From Rhodococcoides kyotonense (lineage in GTDB: Bacteria; Actinomycetota; Actinomycetes; Mycobacteriales; Mycobacteriaceae), in contig NZ_FZOW01000007.1 in assembly GCF_900188125.1 (NCBI RefSeq), positions 1 to 64,000 of the forward strand: a stretch of 64,000 bases of DNA, read 5' to 3'. Position 1 is the first letter of the stretch. The number at the start of each line of letters is the position of its first letter. A program made the position numbers and the translations under genes. This document shows positions 57,995-64,000 of this stretch, in pieces. The notes under the pieces were generated by a model. The model searched no databases. It saw nothing but the letters and a program-made list of their open reading frames with translations, and was not told where the DNA came from.

Positions 57995-59575
57995 ATGGGT
58001 GTCGATGTACTGATTGCAGGAGCCGGACCGATCGGCCTGACGGCAGCGATCGAGCTACGACGACGCGGCATCGGCTGCCGCGTCGTCGATCCATTGATCG
58101 AACCACCGCAGTACGCGAAAGCCGTTGGCGTGCAGCCACGTACGCTGGAAGTGTTCGAGAACATGGGCGTCGCACAAGCGGTGCTCGACGCGTCCATCCC
58201 GATGCGCGGGCAGATCGCGTATCGGAACGGCGAGGAAGCAGGTCGCATCGAACTGTCCCTGCCACCCGACGTCCCGTACCTCTTCGTCGGACTCCCTCAG
58301 TACGAGACCGAACGCATCCTCACCGAGAGGCACTCCGAACTGGGTGGCGTCGTCGAGCGCGGGGTCGGACTCGCCTCGTTCGAGCAGGACGCGGACGGGG
58401 TCGTAGCCACGCTGAGCGACGGTTCGACCGTCCATGCCCAGTATCTGATCGGTTGCGACGGCGCGCACAGCGTCACACGTAAACAACTCGGCCTGACGTT
58501 CGAGGGCGGTGCGTTCGCCGAGAGTTACATGCTCGGCGACGTCGAGGTCGACTGGTCCGTCCCCACGGGTTACGGCGTCAGAAGCATGCATGTCGCCGAC
58601 GACGGAACCACCGACGACCTCTTGGTGGCCATCCCGCTGCCGGGCAGGAAGCGTTACCGCATGTCGATGCTCGTCCCGGACGAGCTGGCGGCGCCTCCCA
58701 GCGCCGACTCCGTCGAACACGGTTTCACCGGGACGAAGGCGCCAGAACTGCATCACATCCAGGCCGTCCTCGATCGCTTGTCGCCGGAGCCGACGACCGC
58801 GTCGACTTTGCGTTGGTCCTCGGTGTTCCGCATCAGTCACCGCATCGTGAACGCCTACGGCCGCGGCCGGGTCTTCGTCGCAGGCGATGCCGCGCACATT
58901 CACCCGCCGACCGGCGCGCAGGGCATGAACACCGGCATTCAGGACGCGCAGAACATCGCATGGAAAGTGGCGTTGGCGGTCCGCGGCATCGCTGCGCCGG
59001 GACTGACCGACACGTACGACGCCGAGCGCCGACCCGTCGGCGAGGAGATCGTGGGCATGACGGTCCGCAATGCTCGCGAGGGCATCGGCGCAGGTGAGAA
59101 CTCGCTGGAGACGGCGATGCGCAGGCAGGCGCAACTATTGATCTTCTATGCAGGCAGTCCGATCGTCGCTCCGGTCGACGAGACCGCGACGTCGGTCCAA
59201 CCCGGCGAACGTGCCCCGGATGCGCGGGGTCTGCGCCGAGATTCGGTGGCCTACCCGATTCGTCTGTTCGAGCTTCTCGCGACCGTGAAGCACACGCTTC
59301 TGCTCTACGCGGACGGCGCAACGGGCGGGTTGGAGGATCTGGCGTCTGCGGCGGTCGACGCGGCCCATGGGCAGCTGAACGTGTATCTCGTCGTCTCGAG
59401 TCCGACGGATTCGGTCGTTCCGGTGATCCACGATGCGGACGGTGAGCTGGCGAAAGCGTACGGAGTCGACGGCCCGTCGGCGTTCGTCGTCCGTCCCGAC
59501 GGCTACCTGAGCCACCGAGAGTCCCCCGCCACGGTCGAGGGCGTTCTCGCACATCTGAAGAAGACGTTCGCCTGA
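57995..59575 (+). CDS. FAD-dependent aromatic hydroxylase (MhpA/PHOX type)
   Basis: 526 residues, class A flavin monooxygenase. GAGPIGLTAAIELRRRGIG at the N-terminus binds FAD. DGAHSVTRKQLG is the DG motif, and VFVAGDAAHIHPPTGAQGMN is the GD motif. A C-terminal thioredoxin-like domain (about 400-526) is typical of phenol- and 3-(3-hydroxyphenyl)propionate-type hydroxylases. ATG 57995 starts next to the FAD strand and is preferred to ATG 57968. It should hydroxylate a phenolic ring with NAD(P)H and O2; the substrate is unknown. A dispersed palindrome follows 17 bases after its stop. Confidence 0.85.
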   Translation: MGVDVLIAGAGPIGLTAAIELRRRGIGCRVVDPLIEPPQYAKAVGVQPRTLEVFENMGVAQAVLDASIPMRGQIAYRNGEEAGRIELSLPPDVPYLFVGLPQYETERILTERHSELGGVVERGVGLASFEQDADGVVATLSDGSTVHAQYLIGCDGAHSVTRKQLGLTFEGGAFAESYMLGDVEVDWSVPTGYGVRSMHVADDGTTDDLLVAIPLPGRKRYRMSMLVPDELAAPPSADSVEHGFTGTKAPELHHIQAVLDRLSPEPTTASTLRWSSVFRISHRIVNAYGRGRVFVAGDAAHIHPPTGAQGMNTGIQDAQNIAWKVALAVRGIAAPGLTDTYDAERRPVGEEIVGMTVRNAREGIGAGENSLETAMRRQAQLLIFYAGSPIVAPVDETATSVQPGERAPDARGLRRDSVAYPIRLFELLATVKHTLLLYADGATGGLEDLASAAVDAAHGQLNVYLVVSSPTDSVVPVIHDADGELAKAYGVDGPSAFVVRPDGYLSHRESPATVEGVLAHLKKTFA

Positions 59576-59592
59576 GGGCGGCTTCGCCGCAC

Positions 59593-59632
59593 GTGCACGA
59601 AAATACATAGCGGGCTATGTATTTTCGTGCAC
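59593..59632. repeat. dispersed palindrome, copy 4
   Basis: 19-base arms GTGCACGAAAATACATAGC (59593-59611) and the exact complement (59614-59632) with GG between. It follows the hydroxylase gene and precedes the VOC gene by 67 bases, both on the plus strand. Confidence 0.88.
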
Positions 59633-59699
59633 ATGCGATGACTTCCCCGCGTCGCAACGGTCGTCTTCTCCGACCGCATCCCACCCGATCGGAGAAATC

Positions 59700-60053
59700 A
59701 TGGCCCTCGCACATGTCCTCGCAGTTGTCCCCATCTCGGACCTCGACAAGGCGAACGCCTTCTACGAGGCGTTCTTCTCCCGGCCTGCGGACAACAATCC
59801 GATGCCGACCCTCGTCGAATGGCAGGTCATCACTGGCGCATGGGTTCAGGTGACACTCGACGCCGACCGTGCCGGTTCGTCGATGCTCAACTTCGCCGTC
59901 GACGATCTCGAGAAGCATATCGAGGAACTCTCGACGCGTGGCATCGTCGCCGGCGACATCGTCGACGCCAGCAAGGGCGTCCGACTGTCGGCGATCGAGG
60001 ATCCCGACGGCAATGTCATCACCCTCATCGGCGGATTCCGGGTCAACTATTGA
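59700..60053 (+). CDS. VOC/glyoxalase-fold protein
   Basis: 117 residues, two beta-alpha-beta-beta-beta modules: HVLAVVPISDLDKANAFYEAFF and LNFAVDDLEKHIEELSTRG, ending IEDPDGNVITLIG. GGAGAAATC precedes the ATG. Metal ligands at the usual positions are only partly kept (His5 and Glu in WQVI seem plausible). It may be a small isomerase, lyase or binding protein for the aromatic cluster. It is separated from it by a palindrome, so the link is uncertain. Confidence 0.7.
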   Translation: MALAHVLAVVPISDLDKANAFYEAFFSRPADNNPMPTLVEWQVITGAWVQVTLDADRAGSSMLNFAVDDLEKHIEELSTRGIVAGDIVDASKGVRLSAIEDPDGNVITLIGGFRVNY

Positions 60054-60389
60054 AACGTTGACTTTTACTCTCGCGCAGCCCTTTTCACAGGTTCGTGTCG
60101 GTGGGTTCCGTTACCTGGTGGTCCTCCGCCGTTCGTATGGGGCGCGCAGTCCACCGTTGGAACTTCCGAGATCACCGGTCGCGAGTGATTCCCTGGCCCG
60201 GGCGCTCGGGGCGGCGTTCGAGCCTAGGGGTAATCTCCAGTAAGTGATGCCGCTCCTGACCAGTCGACGCTATGTCGATCTCCGTCTGCAGGCGAGCGCT
60301 ATCTGTCGATGACCGGTACATCCCGGCGTCACCTTCTCTGATTCGAGGACTCTCCTCGGTTTCTCTCCATTTTTCGAAAGGCATTCTGC
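60054..60389. other. 336-base non-coding gap upstream of the symporter gene
   Basis: No gene-like open frame is seen. A TTGACT (60058-60063) resembles a -35 but has no good -10. A six-base hairpin CGAGGA-CTC-TCCTCG lies at 60344-60358, just before the symporter's ribosome-binding site. The long leader leaves room for regulation, but no known riboswitch pattern was recognised. Confidence 0.4.
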
Positions 60390-61793
60390 ATGTCTGCGCC
60401 CAGCGCTACCCAACCCTCACGCGTGCCCGCCTGGGCCAAGTCGTTCGGGCCTCAGATCGTCGCCGGCCTCGTCCTGGGCGTGGTCATCGGCCTGATCGCG
60501 CGGTCGATGCCCGACGCCGCCGACGGCAACGAGAACTGGCTCGTCGGGACCGTCGCAACGATCGGATCCAGCTACGTCAAGCTGCTGACCGTCGCAGTCG
60601 TGCCGTTGGTGTTCACCGCGATCGTCAGCTCGATCGCCAACCTGCGCCAGGTCGCCAACGCGGCACGGCTGGCAGTTCAGACGCTGCTGTGGTTCGCGAT
60701 CACCGCGTTCATCGCAGTGATCATCGGCATAGTGATCGGGCTCGTCGCACAGCCCGGTTCACGGACCGGAGTCGAGGCAACCTCGGCGAAGGATCCCAGC
60801 AGCGTCGGTTCCTGGTGGTCGTTCCTGACCGGCTTGGTGCCCAACAACTTCTTCGCCCTGGGATCCAAGACGTCGGTGACCACCGAGGCCGCCGGTGACG
60901 GATTCGCAAGCACCGCAACCACTTCGCTGAGCTTCAACATCCTCCAGTTGTTGGTCATCGCTGCCGCGATCGGAATCGCGGCGTTGAAGATCGGCGAGAA
61001 GGCGGAGCCGTTCCTGGCGTTCAACGCATCACTCCTCGCGATCGTGCAGAAGGTCCTGTGGTGGATCATCCGCCTCGCACCCATCGGCACGGCCGCACTC
61101 ATCGCCAATGCCGTTGCCACGTACGGCTGGGACGCAATCGGTTCCCTCGGCGTGTTCACGGTGTCGATCTACATCGGCCTCGCGATCGTGTTCTTCGTCG
61201 TGTACCCGATCATCGTTCGGGCTCATGGTCTTTCGGTCCGTCAGTTCTTCTCGGGCGTATGGCCTGCCACGCAGCTCGGCTTCGTCTCACGCTCCTCGAT
61301 CGGCACGCTGCCGTTGACCGAGCGCGTCACCGAGCGCAATCTCGGCGTCCCGCGTGAGTACGCGTCCTTCGCCGTTCCGCTGGGAGCAACGACCAAGATG
61401 GACGGTTGCGCGGCAATCTATCCCGCGATCGCGGCCATCTTCGTTGCCCAGTTCTACGGCGTCGGACTGACGTTCACCGATTACCTGCTGATCATCGTCG
61501 TATCCGTGATCGGTTCGGCCGCAACGGCAGGTACCACAGGAGCCACCGTCATGCTGACGCTGACACTGTCCACGCTCGGACTACCGCTCGCCGGCGTCGG
61601 ACTGCTCCTCGCCGTCGAACCGATCGTCGACATGGGCCGCACGGCAGTCAACGTCACCGGACAGGCGCTCGTGCCTGCGATCGTCGCCAAGCGCGAAGGG
61701 ATTCTCGACGAGGCTCGCTACAACAGTCCGCGCAACGGCGACCCGTTCGCTGATGACGACGTCACTCCAGCCGACGCCGAGTTGGCAAGGTAG
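60390..61793 (+). CDS. DAACS-family dicarboxylate/amino acid:cation symporter
   Basis: 467 residues. Eight membrane segments plus two re-entrant loops of the DctA/GltP/EAAT family. VKLLTVAVVPLVFTAIVSSI is in the first half, SSIGTLPLT resembles the serine-rich loop, TKMDGCAAIYPAIAAIF corresponds to NMDG, and VDMGRTAVNVTGQALVP is the C-terminal substrate-binding helix. GAAAGG lies upstream. Transports C4-dicarboxylates or acidic/neutral amino acids with protons or sodium; fumarate from the nearby homogentisate route is one possible link but not required. Confidence 0.9.
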   Translation: MSAPSATQPSRVPAWAKSFGPQIVAGLVLGVVIGLIARSMPDAADGNENWLVGTVATIGSSYVKLLTVAVVPLVFTAIVSSIANLRQVANAARLAVQTLLWFAITAFIAVIIGIVIGLVAQPGSRTGVEATSAKDPSSVGSWWSFLTGLVPNNFFALGSKTSVTTEAAGDGFASTATTSLSFNILQLLVIAAAIGIAALKIGEKAEPFLAFNASLLAIVQKVLWWIIRLAPIGTAALIANAVATYGWDAIGSLGVFTVSIYIGLAIVFFVVYPIIVRAHGLSVRQFFSGVWPATQLGFVSRSSIGTLPLTERVTERNLGVPREYASFAVPLGATTKMDGCAAIYPAIAAIFVAQFYGVGLTFTDYLLIIVVSVIGSAATAGTTGATVMLTLTLSTLGLPLAGVGLLLAVEPIVDMGRTAVNVTGQALVPAIVAKREGILDEARYNSPRNGDPFADDDVTPADAELAR

Positions 61794-61810
61794 TCAACAG
61801 AATTCCCCCT

Positions 61811-61859
61811 CATCGATGGTCCGCGGCAACCGATCGAACGTTGCCGCGGGCCATCGATG
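61811..61859 (+). terminator. 20-bp hairpin terminator after the symporter gene
   Basis: CATCGATGGTCCGCGGCAAC, nine-base loop, GTTGCCGCGGGCCATCGATG: 19 Watson-Crick pairs and one G-U. It begins 17 bases after the stop. No U-tract follows. Confidence 0.75.
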
Positions 61860-61879
61860 CTTCGTATTCACCGCCGGGA

Positions 61880-61885
61880 TAGGCT
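61880..61885 (+). promoter_or_regulatory. -10 element for a leaderless gene
   Basis: TAGGCT (TANNNT) lies seven bases before ATG 61893, placing the transcription start at the start codon; no Shine-Dalgarno sequence is present. It lies just behind the symporter terminator, as expected for an independent gene. Confidence 0.45.
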
Positions 61886-61892
61886 GACCACC

Positions 61893-62999
61893 ATGGGATC
61901 CAAGGGACCGGCAAGTCGGGGACAGAAGCGCGCAGCCAAGATCAAGGCACGTCAGCGCCGCCAGCAGACCCCCGTGGGACGCACACCCTCCGTTCCGTCC
62001 GGCGTCCTCGACGACTTCAGCGTCTGGCTCCACGACGGCGAGATGGCCGAACACGCGGACAGGGTCGTCGGGCTTCTCCGCACCACGTTGTCTCAGATGC
62101 TCAAGGCCAACCCGGACTTCTCGGTCACGTCGTGGACACCCAACGACGCACACTTCCTCGTCGACGCAGTCGAGCGCATCGAGGATTCCGATGCCGAGAA
62201 CGGTGCCGCAGCGGCAACCAACATCGTTCTGACGGTCCTCGAATTCCTCACGTTCCTCGACGAGACGGACGCGTGGACCGGATCCGACGACGACTTCTCG
62301 CACTGCATGGAAGACCTCACCGACTTCATCGACAACGACCCCGATGTCCTGGACCCGGAAGACATCGAGTTGCCCGACGTGTCCGTCGAGGACGAGTCGG
62401 CGGCATTGCTCGCGTTGCCGCTCGTCGCCGGCGTCGATGCACTCGTCGAACGCGTCGGTTCGGGCGTAGCGGTGTCGGATGTGCCGGAACTGTCGGCGGC
62501 GCTCGACGACCTCGATTCCCATGACGCCGGTCCCGCGGACATCACCGCCCTCGATCACTGGGCCGTCGCGTTCGCGTCGGACATCCTGGCGGTCGACGGC
62601 AGCGACGTCACACGGGGGCCGAGCATCGAAGGGTTCCGCTCGCGTCAGACCGACAGTTTGCGCGACCTTCTCACGCATCACATTCGACACCAGCTCACGC
62701 TCAGCGAAGAGGACGTGTCGATGGGGTTGGCCAACACGTTCGCCGTGCAGACACTGCTGGCAGCGATGACGGACGACCTTCCTCTCGACAATGCCGACGA
62801 GGACTACGAGGGCCTGGAAGACGAGGACCTGCGCACCGCCCAGCTGATCGACTACCGCGTGCGTTCGCTCCAGGAGCAAGGCATCCTCACCCGCAACGGC
62901 GATTCGCTGGAGGTTCCGGCCGCTCTTCGTCGCGCCGTTCTTGCAGGTGTCGAACTCGCGGAGCCGTTCGGAGACGAGGACCCGTCGGAAGCATCATGA
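61893..62999 (+). CDS. hypothetical acidic protein with basic N-terminal tail
   Basis: 368 residues, no family recognised. The first 30 residues are strongly basic (RGQKRAAKIKARQRRQQ), while the rest is very acidic and Asp/Leu-rich, with predicted helices throughout. There is no signal peptide or membrane segment. The sharp charge contrast suggests an N-terminal nucleic-acid-binding or signal-like tail. ATG 61893 is preferred to the frame start at 61857, which falls in the terminator. Confidence 0.6.
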   Translation: MGSKGPASRGQKRAAKIKARQRRQQTPVGRTPSVPSGVLDDFSVWLHDGEMAEHADRVVGLLRTTLSQMLKANPDFSVTSWTPNDAHFLVDAVERIEDSDAENGAAAATNIVLTVLEFLTFLDETDAWTGSDDDFSHCMEDLTDFIDNDPDVLDPEDIELPDVSVEDESAALLALPLVAGVDALVERVGSGVAVSDVPELSAALDDLDSHDAGPADITALDHWAVAFASDILAVDGSDVTRGPSIEGFRSRQTDSLRDLLTHHIRHQLTLSEEDVSMGLANTFAVQTLLAAMTDDLPLDNADEDYEGLEDEDLRTAQLIDYRVRSLQEQGILTRNGDSLEVPAALRRAVLAGVELAEPFGDEDPSEAS

Positions 63000-63166
63000 T
63001 CGGTCTGTAACGGTGGCGGCGTCTTCACCGACATGGTGCTCGGAATTCGAAGAATAGCCGTGAAGCAGCCCTCGGCAGTCGACCTCCCGCTTCGAGCCCC
63101 TCGGTCGATCTCGGTGGACCTGCGGTGCTCACGCGCCGCATCACCAGCCCGATTCGAGGACCCCTC

Positions 63167-63865
63167 ATGACCGATCCATTCTCACAGCCCTACGTCTTCC
63201 CCGGCGCCGACCGCCCGAAGCGTTCACGACCTCGACTCGGCAAGATCGTCGGGTGGGTCGCGCTCGTCGTCGGCGTCCTGTTCGTACTGGCGTCCCTGAT
63301 CGACTTCTCTTTCGCCGGCCTGGTCGTAGGGCTGTGCGCGGCCGCCGCCGGTGGCCTGTACCTGTTCGCCGATCCGTCGAAGGGTCGCATCGTCTGGGCG
63401 ACGCCGGCGATCGCCACTCTCCCGGCGCTGATCGCGTTCGGAATCTCGACGCCCACGCCCGAACCCGAGGAGACGCCGACAGCGGCGGCATTCGCGGCAC
63501 CTGCCATCGCGGACGTCTCGACGACGACCGCACGTCCGACGACGACGGTTCCCACGACTACTGCACCGACGACCGTGGCTCCCACGACGACCGTGCCGAC
63601 GACTGTGGCTCCGACGCCGGAAACCGTCCCCGTCTACGTGCCGCCGCCGACGACTGAGTATGCCCCCGCGCCCGCCCCGGCCTACGTTCCCGAGCCGGAG
63701 CCCGTGTACGTCCCGCCTGCGCCTGTGGTTGCCGAGGCACCGTCGTACGTGTCGTACGCGAACTGCGCAGCGGTCAGGGCCGCAGGAGCCGCTCCGATCT
63801 ACCGAGGCGAGCCCGGGTACAGCTCCAAGCTCGACCGTGACGGAGACGGCGTCGGCTGCGAGTAG
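63167..63865 (+). CDS. membrane-anchored Excalibur-domain protein
   Basis: 232 residues. Two membrane segments lie near the N-terminus (GWVALVVGVLFVLASLIDF and the segment following). A long Thr/Pro/Val-rich spacer (about 100-190; TTT, TTV and PTTV repeats, then Pro/Tyr-rich) resembles a wall-spanning stalk. The C-terminal Excalibur calcium-binding domain (YANCAAVRAAGAAPI, ending DRDGDGVGCE) has the DxDxDGxxCE loop. GAGGA precedes the ATG. Probably displayed outside the membrane; the function of the domain in actinobacteria is not established. Confidence 0.8.
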   Translation: MTDPFSQPYVFPGADRPKRSRPRLGKIVGWVALVVGVLFVLASLIDFSFAGLVVGLCAAAAGGLYLFADPSKGRIVWATPAIATLPALIAFGISTPTPEPEETPTAAAFAAPAIADVSTTTARPTTTVPTTTAPTTVAPTTTVPTTVAPTPETVPVYVPPPTTEYAPAPAPAYVPEPEPVYVPPAPVVAEAPSYVSYANCAAVRAAGAAPIYRGEPGYSSKLDRDGDGVGCE

Positions 63866-63873
63866 CAAGTGCC

Positions 63874-63918
63874 CACGTGCACGAAAATACATAGCCCCTA
63901 TGTATTTTCGTGCACGTG
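63874..63918. repeat. dispersed palindrome, copy 5
   Basis: 20-base arms 63874-63893 and 63899-63918, exact complements, five-base loop GCCCC; core GTGCACGAAAATACATA. It starts nine bases after the Excalibur gene's stop. A small GGCGG-AG-CCGCC hairpin follows at 63920-63931. Confidence 0.88.
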
Positions 63919-63967
63919 CGGCGGAGCCGCCTTCTTGTCGGACCCCATCACTACTGTCATTCACGAC

Positions 63968-64000
63968 GGGCGGATCCAGCCGCCCATCGATGGGAGGGCA
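63968..64000 (+). other. upstream region of a gene beyond the right edge
   Basis: A GGGCGG/CCGCCC hairpin (63968-63985) and the palindrome CCCATCGATGGG (63983-63994) are followed by GGGAGG (63992-63997), which looks like a ribosome-binding site. A plus-strand gene probably starts just past base 64000. No start codon is present in the window. Confidence 0.35.

Noticed and set aside
63500..63660. Tandem repeat of ACGAC-type units as a mobile or regulatory repeat
   Set aside because: It is explained by Thr/Pro/Val codons of the stalk in the Excalibur protein.
10044..63918. Palindromes as terminal repeats of insertion sequences, attachment sites or CRISPR units
   Set aside because: Their arms meet at the centre with nothing between, there is no transposase or integrase, no target duplication, and the spacing is kilobases rather than regular.

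Overview
The window is high-GC chromosomal DNA from an actinobacterium. It looks like Rhodococcus or a close relative in the Nocardiaceae. The signs are a rRNA-operon leader of actinobacterial type at the left edge, a SigG-type ECF sigma factor, a DUF2510 protein, RecBCD, many GTG/TTG starts, several apparently leaderless genes, and very dense packing with ATGA/GTGA stop-start overlaps. No transposase, phage gene, CRISPR array or tRNA is visible. All assignments come from reading the translated proteins; no database search was run.

Layout. 1-364 is the leader of a rRNA operon that runs leftward out of the window. 365-2727 holds a phosphodiesterase-like protein and a YbjN/T3SS-chaperone-like protein. 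2732-10039 is a divergent catabolic cluster. One arm is PfkB sugar-acid kinase, IclR regulator and RidA. The other is a D-serine-dehydratase-like PLP enzyme, an N-acyl-D-amino-acid deacylase, a KDPG aldolase and a GntP permease. Together they fit a route from N-acetyl-D-glucosaminate to pyruvate and glyceraldehyde-3-phosphate. 10083-24647 is a second carbohydrate-acid cluster: FAD oxidoreductase, DeoR regulator, PdxA2, DUF1537 kinase, SDR, Asp-box sialidase-like protein, a five-component Dpp/Opp ABC transporter, aldo/keto reductase and HpcH/HpaI aldolase. Matching tandem operators lie at two of its promoters.

24986-30740 carries small housekeeping-type genes: a chorismate-mutase-like protein, an atypical SDR, a frameshifted VOC gene, the SigG-like sigma factor, a RelA/SpoT-domain protein with a C-terminal S1-like segment, and two membrane proteins. 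30889-39910 is the most unusual block. A 1724-residue GltB-like glutamate synthase has no GltD beside it. It is followed by a CysJ/CPR-type diflavin reductase, a HemS/ChuS-like haem protein and a second chaperone-like protein, and an iron-box-like site lies upstream. 39872-48272 is recC-recB-recD on the minus strand.

48400-60053 is aromatic-compound catabolism. It has a SnoaL-like protein, a MarR regulator, homogentisate dioxygenase, an unassigned conserved protein, fumarylacetoacetase and an IclR regulator. Divergent from the IclR gene is a set of SDR, flavoprotein, MHS-type transporter, SDR, FAD hydroxylase and VOC protein. 60390-63865 has a dicarboxylate/amino-acid symporter, an unknown protein and an Excalibur-domain protein.

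A family of five near-perfect 17-22 bp palindromes, AT-rich inside a GC-rich genome, punctuates the ends of transcription units. Four copies share the core GTGCACGAAAATACATA. One overlaps a stop codon in the middle of the homogentisate operon.
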